From positions 2,170,001-2,234,000 of the forward strand of contig OZ244921.1 of assembly GCA_965221755.1 (NCBI GenBank): a stretch of DNA of 64,000 nucleotides, given 5' to 3'. Position 1 is the first letter of the stretch, and each line of letters begins with the position of its first letter. A model generated the notes under the pieces. The model had not been told where the DNA came from. It did no database searches and saw only the letters and a list, made by a program, of their open reading frames with translations. Below, piece by piece: positions 59,088 to 64,000 of this stretch. The translations under genes were made by a program, and so were the position numbers. This stretch comes from Azophilus sp965221755 (GTDB lineage Bacteria > Pseudomonadota > Gammaproteobacteria > Pseudomonadales > Azotimanducaceae).

Positions 59088-61898
59088 TCAAAATCCGTAC
59101 TTTTGGCGGCGCAGGCGAAACGCCTCCTCCCCGCCGTCAACCGTGTGCAGGATGGCTTTCCGAACCGATGCGTCCTCAATGGCGCCGCAGGACGCCACTT
59201 GACCGTGCCTGGAGGTTGCTTCGAGTTGAATCACCAAGTCGGCGTCTCCATTGACAACGACGTTGGCGTTGTGCGTGGCGACGATCACTTGACGTTTCCC
59301 CTTTAACTTCTTCAACGCCGGCAGCACCGTGTTGAACAGAAATCGATTGTCGAGTTCGTCCTCGGGCTGATCGATGACAAGCGGCCGGTTGTCCTCGGTT
59401 TCCAGCAGCAGTGAGAGCAGCACGCTGACGCGCTGTCCGCCGGACAGTTCCTCCAGTGGCCGGTAACTGTCGTCGTCCAATCGCAGTTCCAGACAATAGC
59501 GGTCCGGGCAGCGCAGAGCCTCCAGCTCCCATTTCCTTGCTTGGGTGAGGCTTTCATGGAAGGTGCGTTGCACTGCCTCGCTCATCCCGACCTCCGCCAA
59601 TGAAGCCGAATGCGCGAAATTTGCCGAGCCTTCAGGCGCGTTGTCGCGGTCGGCCTCGGAATCGGGGTCATTGGCCAGAAGCGTCGATAAGGCGTCTGGT
59701 GGCGGTCGCAGATCATCGGCAAGTTCGTTCCACCATCGGGTGATTCCCTTTTGCTTTAGTGAGCGCAGGAAAGCGTCCAGGAGCCGGCTGTCGCCGTTTT
59801 CGACGCGGCGGACACGGAACCGGCCCTTGAACTTGAGTTGGATTGCCTGCATGACCCGATCAAACGCCTTGCGCTGATCTTCTACGGCATTCCTCCGCTC
59901 TTCGCCCAGCGATTTGAAGTGCTGTTGGGAGTCGGCAAGACGCTGCTCCGTTTCCGAAAGGTTGGCCTTGTAGCTCGGAAGCAGAGCAGCCTGGCGATTA
60001 AGGTCTTGAAACTCCCTGAGCTTTGCGGCGTCGAGGCCGTGTGCCGCCAATGCCCTTTCCACATCGACTCGAAGCGTTTCCTGATCTTTGTCCAGTGACG
60101 CCAGGATCAAGGCGGCGTCCTCAATCCACTGGGCCATTTCCTGCTCCGTTTCCCGGATCAGTTCCACAACACGGCTCCATCGGCCCTTGGGATCAAGATT
60201 CCCGGTATCGGATGATCCGCGCTCCCCAATCCCGTCCATGGCGCTCTCGAACTCCGGAACATCGAACCCGGTGATTGATTGAGACACTTTGTTGACCTCA
60301 GCTCCGATGCCCTGCGCGTTGCTCCGCGCCCTAGTCCACTGCTGCTGGTTGCGGTTCGCTTCGTGAAGGTCGTCCACGCCGGCTTGGGAGAAGTCCGCCA
60401 GCGCCTGCTTGGCGGCTTCAGCCCGGGTGTGGGCCTGTTCCGCATCCGCAAGGCGCTCACTGAGTTCTGAGAGCGGAGCGGCTAGCTGCTTGAGTTGTCC
60501 GTCCAGTATTCTCAATTTCTCCTGCCGCTCCGCGATTCCCTGCGATTCCGCCGGAATCAGTTTGGCTAGGATGGCTTCCATGGCCGAGGCGTCTTGAGAC
60601 AGGCCTTGAAGCTCGCCTTGCGCGAAAAACTGCGCTGGCCATGACTCGCTTGCGGAAGCCCCCGGACCGCCGGCGGGGCAGTCGAGGCTGATCCGGGGCG
60701 AACCTGCTGCGAAGATTTCACGCCCCCTCGCTGCCACTTGATCGCTTATGCGGGGATCGCGCGGCAACGGCGCTTTGACGTGAGTGCGCAGGCCGTCAAG
60801 CAGGGTGCTTTTGCCCGTCATGCTGCCGCCAATGATGCAGGTCAGATCGGGGCTGAACTGAAGCTCGGCGCCGTCAAAGAAAGAGGCGGGGCCACGGACT
60901 TGCACCGTTTTCAGCCAAGGGCGATCGTTGAGCGCCACGTCGGGTGACTGCTCAAGCGGGCGCAATTCACCGTCTGCATGGCGCTCAAACCCGATGCGCA
61001 TCCGCGAGTCACTGGCGATGAAGGCTTGGCGCAGCGCCTCGATGCGAGGGCTCGCCAGCTTGACCCAGGTGTGCCTGCGGCCGAGATCGTCAATTGAGTA
61101 GGCGTCGCTGGCGTGGAAGAACGCTTGCCGATGGGTCTCCATGAAAGGTAGCAGCCTTTTGCCGAGTCCTGTGTTTGCGTCGTAGTCGCCGCCCAGCTTT
61201 CCGTCGGGAAGCTCGTAGCCAGCCAGCAGGTTGCACGGCAGCCTTTCCAAGGCGCCGCTGCGCATTTCCCGGAATACGCCGTGCCTGCTTTCGATATGCG
61301 GGGCGAGGGCGATGAAATGCCAAGGCGTATTGGACCCTTGGCTGTCAGATTGCCCGTTCTGAAGCGACTCAAATATCTCGTCCGCGCGGCGGGTTGTGGG
61401 TTGCAGGGCGCCGCCTTGCCAAGGCGCTCGACCGTCCATGACGGCGTCATAGAGGGCGAGGAAGCGGTCGCGGCCGATCTCGGGGTCGAAGAGAAAGAGC
61501 AGATGCACGCCGGTTGAACCATCGTTGACGTTGGGCTCGAACCCCGGAAAAACGGCGTAGATCTTCTCCCGAAACGGAACGCCGTCATCATCTTCACCGC
61601 TGTTCCACTCCTCAACAATCCGCCAAACGGCGCTCGTTTCAGGCGTGCTTCCCGTTCGAACGGAATGCGGGGTCAGACCGGCCACTTGCACGCCCTTCGC
61701 CACAAGCTCCTTAAGCAAGAGCCTTGCATAGCTTTTGAGGACTCTAGGATGATGGGGTTGTCCACGCACTGCATCCGGCAACCGAACCCTGCCGCCGAGG
61801 TGGTCATCCAAGGTGTGGATCTGCAAGTCAGCCTTGAACCAACGAGCTCCGGGCACCTCTCTCTGCCAGTTTTCCGCAGGCTGCCGATCGAATTCCAT
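59088..61898 (-). CDS. PHP-domain plus SMC-like ATPase (TrlF/Ppl-like)
   Basis: 936 residues. Residues about 20-310 form a PHP-type phosphoesterase domain with altered metal motifs: KADLQIHT (Gln in place of the usual first His), GLTPHSV, PGFEPN and HASDAYS. Residues about 335-936 form an SMC/ABC-like ATPase: Walker A IIGGSMTGKST at 354-365, a long coiled coil at about 440-700, signature LSGGQRVSV at 818, Walker B PLVIDQPEDELDN and switch His in VATHNAN. This resembles the TrlF or Ppl type; Ppl was reported as an anti-phage protein. It lies 18 bases after coaD. Confidence 0.88.
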   Translation of the reverse strand: MEFDRQPAENWQREVPGARWFKADLQIHTLDDHLGGRVRLPDAVRGQPHHPRVLKSYARLLLKELVAKGVQVAGLTPHSVRTGSTPETSAVWRIVEEWNSGEDDDGVPFREKIYAVFPGFEPNVNDGSTGVHLLFLFDPEIGRDRFLALYDAVMDGRAPWQGGALQPTTRRADEIFESLQNGQSDSQGSNTPWHFIALAPHIESRHGVFREMRSGALERLPCNLLAGYELPDGKLGGDYDANTGLGKRLLPFMETHRQAFFHASDAYSIDDLGRRHTWVKLASPRIEALRQAFIASDSRMRIGFERHADGELRPLEQSPDVALNDRPWLKTVQVRGPASFFDGAELQFSPDLTCIIGGSMTGKSTLLDGLRTHVKAPLPRDPRISDQVAARGREIFAAGSPRISLDCPAGGPGASASESWPAQFFAQGELQGLSQDASAMEAILAKLIPAESQGIAERQEKLRILDGQLKQLAAPLSELSERLADAEQAHTRAEAAKQALADFSQAGVDDLHEANRNQQQWTRARSNAQGIGAEVNKVSQSITGFDVPEFESAMDGIGERGSSDTGNLDPKGRWSRVVELIRETEQEMAQWIEDAALILASLDKDQETLRVDVERALAAHGLDAAKLREFQDLNRQAALLPSYKANLSETEQRLADSQQHFKSLGEERRNAVEDQRKAFDRVMQAIQLKFKGRFRVRRVENGDSRLLDAFLRSLKQKGITRWWNELADDLRPPPDALSTLLANDPDSEADRDNAPEGSANFAHSASLAEVGMSEAVQRTFHESLTQARKWELEALRCPDRYCLELRLDDDSYRPLEELSGGQRVSVLLSLLLETEDNRPLVIDQPEDELDNRFLFNTVLPALKKLKGKRQVIVATHNANVVVNGDADLVIQLEATSRHGQVASCGAIEDASVRKAILHTVDGGEEAFRLRRQKYGF

Positions 61899-61916
61899 GG
61901 GTCATCTCCGAGGATT

Positions 61917-62399
61917 TCAACCCTCGCCGGGCGGTGCCAAGGCCGCGCGCACGGCCGGATGCACGAAGTTGGCGATGTCGCCGCCGAGCGAGGCGATTTC
62001 GCGCACGAGGGTGGAGGAAATGAAGGAGCACTCCTTGGAAGTCGGCAGGAAGACGTACTCGATCTCCGGATCCAGGGACTGGTTCATTTCCGCCATCTGG
62101 AACTCGTAGTCGAAGTCGGTGACCGTGCGCAGGCCGCGCAGGATGAAGGTGGTGTTGCGGGAGCGCGCGTAGTCAACGAGCAGGGTGTTGAAGCCCTCCA
62201 CCGAAACCCGGTCGCCGAACTCCGCGAGCACGGTGCGGCACAGCGCGATGCGATCCTTGAGGTAGTCGTCCGGATCCTTCTGCGCCGAAGTGCCGATGGC
62301 GAGAATCACATGGTCGAAGAGATTCAGCGCCCGCTTCACCAAGTCGGTGTGCCCGTTGGTGATCGGATTGAAGGAGCCGGGATAAACGACGACGGACAT
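61917..62399 (-). CDS. coaD: Phosphopantetheine adenylyltransferase
   Basis: Transfers AMP from ATP to 4'-phosphopantetheine, the penultimate step of coenzyme A synthesis. The 160-residue protein has the nucleotidyltransferase motif YPGSFNPITNGHTDL at residues 6-20 and the second motif SSTLVREIASLGGD near 126; ILRGLRTVTDFDYEFQMAEMN is also diagnostic. ATG 62399 gives the standard start MSVVVYPGSF. Confidence 0.96.
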   Translation of the reverse strand: MSVVVYPGSFNPITNGHTDLVKRALNLFDHVILAIGTSAQKDPDDYLKDRIALCRTVLAEFGDRVSVEGFNTLLVDYARSRNTTFILRGLRTVTDFDYEFQMAEMNQSLDPEIEYVFLPTSKECSFISSTLVREIASLGGDIANFVHPAVRAALAPPGEG

Positions 62400-62429
62400 T
62401 CCAAGCCTTTCCACTGCAAAGGAAGCTGG

Positions 62430-62469
62430 GTTTCGCGGTGGCGAAACTGCGGCGAACCGAGGGTTCGCA
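62430..62469 (-). repeat. Composite palindromic element E1, short
   Basis: Worn constant hairpin GTTTCGC-GGTG-GCGAAAC next to second hairpin GCGAACC-GAG-GGTTCGC, the same second hairpin as in the copy at 8112-8184. Confidence 0.7.
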
Positions 62470-62509
62470 GGGCCGGATGGTAGCGACGACCCGACGGCGA
62501 GGCAACAAG

Positions 62510-62600
62510 CGCGACCTGACGGTCGCGGATGGAGTTTCGCTGGCGCGAAACTCCGCGCTCGTCGCTTAGATCAGATTCCGGTATGTTTCTGAGCCCGCAC
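62510..62600 (-). repeat. Composite palindromic element E2
   Basis: CGCGACC-TGAC-GGTCGCG hairpin, constant hairpin GGAGTTTCGC-TGGC-GCGAAACTCC (62531-62554) and full flank. Apart from the hairpin loop it is almost base-for-base the inverse of the copy at 19184-19273. Confidence 0.92.
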
Positions 62601-62815
62601 ACAAGAGGAAGGCCCTAGGCAACTCTCATTCCGGATCAAGTCCGGCCCAGGCTTCCCAATCGAGGGCGCGAACGCGCGCCTTCGGTGCGCGTCGGTTGGC
62701 CATGCCCTCGAAATCCGGTGGTCGAGGGCGTTTCCGGCTTCAGGGCAACCGACCGGCGCTGCCGCCAGTCAAAACGGGAATTGCTGAAGGCCCTTGAAGA
62801 AAGGCCCCGCCGACG

Positions 62816-63394
62816 CTACCGGCGCAGCAATCCAAACCGGCAGTCCCCGGCGCGGCCCTCCCGGTCAACTTGCCAGCCCCGAAGGTCCAGCGGCGCGTTG
62901 CGGCGGGCCTCGAAATAGACCCGGCTGCCGGGCCTGAGCGCCTGCCCTTCGCCGAGCAGCGCCAGCGCCTGCGCCAGCAGCCCGGACGCGAACGGCGGAT
63001 CGAGGAAGATGCAGTCCCAACTGCGGACCGGCTCGCCGTCGATGAAGACCCCATCGCCGGCCGCCCCGCGCAGAAACGCCACGGCGCCCTGCTTGCGAAC
63101 CGCGAGCCGCGCGGCGCCCAATTGCGCGCCGTTGCCGCGCAGCGCCTCGGCGGCGCGGCGGTCGTGGTCCACCGAGGTCAGGCTGCGGGCGCCTCGGGAG
63201 AGCGCCTCGAAGCCGAGTGCGCCGCTGCCGGCGAACAGGTCCAGGCAATCCGCGTCCTCGATGCCGTCCCCAAGCCAGTTGAACAGCGTTTCCCGCACCC
63301 GGGCGGCGGTGGGGCGCAAGCCGGCGGCGGCGGTGAAGCGGAGCTTTCGCCCTTTCCAAAGACCGCCGATAATGCGAACCTGATTGCTTGTCAT
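62816..63394 (-). CDS. rsmD: 16S rRNA (guanine966-N2)-methyltransferase
   Basis: Methylates G966 of 16S rRNA during small-subunit assembly. The 192-residue product carries VRIIGGLWKGRKLRF, PTAARVRETLFNWLG, the SAM site CLDLFAGSGALGFEALSRGA near residue 50 and the catalytic DPPF in CIFLDPPFASG. ATG 63394 is chosen as it begins just before the conserved IIGG block. It is divergent from ftsY, the usual neighbour. Confidence 0.95.
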   Translation of the reverse strand: MTSNQVRIIGGLWKGRKLRFTAAAGLRPTAARVRETLFNWLGDGIEDADCLDLFAGSGALGFEALSRGARSLTSVDHDRRAAEALRGNGAQLGAARLAVRKQGAVAFLRGAAGDGVFIDGEPVRSWDCIFLDPPFASGLLAQALALLGEGQALRPGSRVYFEARRNAPLDLRGWQVDREGRAGDCRFGLLRR

Positions 63395-63449
63395 GAAACG
63401 ATGCGGCGCGGGCGTTCGTGGCAACCCACCCTATCGCACCGGAGCGGCA

Positions 63450-64000
63450 ATGAGCAACGCAGCTGAGCGCGAGCCGGACGCCAAGCCGACCCTGTGGCGG
63501 CGGCTCAAGGCGGGCTTGGGCAAGACTCGGGGACGGCTCGCCGAAGGCCTTGGCGACCTGCTGCTCGGCAAGCGCGAAGTCGATGCCGAGGTTCTTGAGG
63601 AGCTCGAAGCGGCGTTGCTGACGACCGACGTGGGCATGGAGGCCACCCAGCGCCTGATGGCGGCGCTGGCTGCGCGGGTGCGGCGCAATCAGTTGGCCGA
63701 CACCGCTGCGCTCCGCCAAGCCTTGGCGGAACTGCTGAAGGAGCAGATCCGCCCCTTGCAGGCGCCGTTCACCATCAGCGCCGAACGCCCCTTTGTCATC
63801 TTCATGGTCGGCGTCAACGGGGTGGGCAAGACCACCACCATGGGCAAGCTGGCCAAGCGGCTGCAGGATCAGGGCTTGGCCGTCGTCATGGCGGCGGGGG
63901 ACACCTTCCGCGCCGCCGCCGTGGAGCAGCTGCAGGCGTGGGGCGAGCGCAACGGCGTGGCGGTGGTCGCGCAGGCCCAGGGCTCGGACAGCGCCTCCGT
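63450..64000 (+). CDS. ftsY: Signal recognition particle receptor FtsY, N-terminal part (runs off window)
   Basis: GTPase that receives ribosome-SRP complexes at the membrane. The first 183 residues are present: a basic start (TLWRRLKAGLGKTRGRLAEG), the N domain with LEELEAALLTTDVGMEAT, and the G domain with P-loop GVNGVGKTTTMGKLA near residue 117 and DTFRAAAVEQLQ. The acidic A domain seen in E. coli is nearly absent. GGAG lies before ATG 63450. The gene continues past base 64000. Confidence 0.95.
   Translation, partial: MSNAAEREPDAKPTLWRRLKAGLGKTRGRLAEGLGDLLLGKREVDAEVLEELEAALLTTDVGMEATQRLMAALAARVRRNQLADTAALRQALAELLKEQIRPLQAPFTISAERPFVIFMVGVNGVGKTTTMGKLAKRLQDQGLAVVMAAGDTFRAAAVEQLQAWGERNGVAVVAQAQGSDSAS

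Larger units (their letters stand above)
62400..62815. other. 416-bp region between rsmD and coaD with repeats and hairpins
   Basis: No gene seen. It contains two composite palindromic elements (62430-62469 and 62510-62600) and, closer to rsmD, three related 8-base segments that can form alternative hairpins (62660-62729). No clear promoter or terminator was found. Confidence 0.7.

Noticed and set aside
62606..62815. tRNA-like structure near the hairpins upstream of coaD
   Set aside because: No T-loop or anticodon-arm pattern; only simple inverted repeats.

Overview
This 64 kb window is GC-rich chromosomal DNA of a phototrophic gammaproteobacterium. Most of it is a complete purple-bacterial photosynthesis gene cluster, from about 8.3 to 52.8 kb. 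The left flank (mrcA, pilMNOPQ, aroK, aroB) and the right flank (coaD, rsmD, ftsY) are housekeeping blocks in arrangements typical of Gammaproteobacteria. The cluster has DPOR (bchL, bchN, bchB), COR (bchX, bchY, bchZ), Mg-chelatase (bchH, bchI, bchD, bchO), the oxygen-dependent cyclase acsF with no bchE in view, spirilloxanthin-type carotenoid genes (crtE, F, D, C, B, I), a type II reaction centre with tetraheme cytochrome (pufBALMC, puhABCE) and LH2 genes (pucB, pucA). This content fits an aerobic anoxygenic phototroph. The LH2 alpha chain has Phe44-Phe45 where B850 antennae have Tyr-Trp, which predicts a blue-shifted band; I recall such bands from the OM60/NOR5 (Halieaceae) clade, but that placement is inference.

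Layout. 1-6.3 kb: mrcA fragment, then pilMNOPQ-aroK-aroB; a 21-bp repeat has spread inside pilN and across the pilP/pilQ border. 6.3-8.3 kb: a Vsr/HNH endonuclease pair without a methyltransferase, preceded by two 40-bp direct repeats. 8.3-10.8 kb: SOUL heme-binding protein, TspO and a DUF3422 membrane protein. 10.8-18.6 kb (minus): bchX-bchY-bchZ-pufB-A-L-M-C. 19.5-23.1 kb (plus): bchG, a PucC-family carrier, bchP. 23.2-27.5 kb (minus): pucB-pucA-unknown repeat protein-pucC-def-bchC. 27.6-34.9 kb: crtE-crtF (minus), crtD-crtC (plus), crtI-crtB (minus). 34.9-55.4 kb (minus): one nearly gapless run from a TonB-dependent receptor through bchFNBHLM, lhaA, puhABC, acsF, puhE and bchIDO into crtI-crtB. 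55.6-57.8 kb: CBS-domain protein, di-heme peroxidase and a YtkA-like protein. 57.9-61.9 kb: a two-gene module (PHP-SMC-like ATPase and AlbA_2/HATPase protein) that looks like accessory defence. 61.9-64 kb: coaD, rsmD, start of ftsY.

How it works together. BchIDHO load Mg, BchM methylates, AcsF closes ring E, BchLNB and BchXYZ reduce the rings, BchF and BchC finish the side groups, and BchG and BchP attach and saturate the tail. The Crt genes supply the carotenoid. Puf, Puh and Puc proteins bind the pigments; three PucC-family membrane proteins and PuhB, PuhC and PuhE assist assembly. Three minus-strand operons (bchX-puf, puc, crtEF) share a TTGACA-type promoter.

Best leads: (1) the unknown repeat protein between pucA and pucC; (2) a dispersed family of composite palindromic elements with a constant 10-bp hairpin and a second, exchangeable hairpin; (3) the PHP-SMC/AlbA_2 pair; (4) a divergent peptide deformylase in the puc-bchC operon; (5) the LH2 Phe-Phe signature. 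No tRNA, rRNA, CRISPR array or insertion sequence was recognised.
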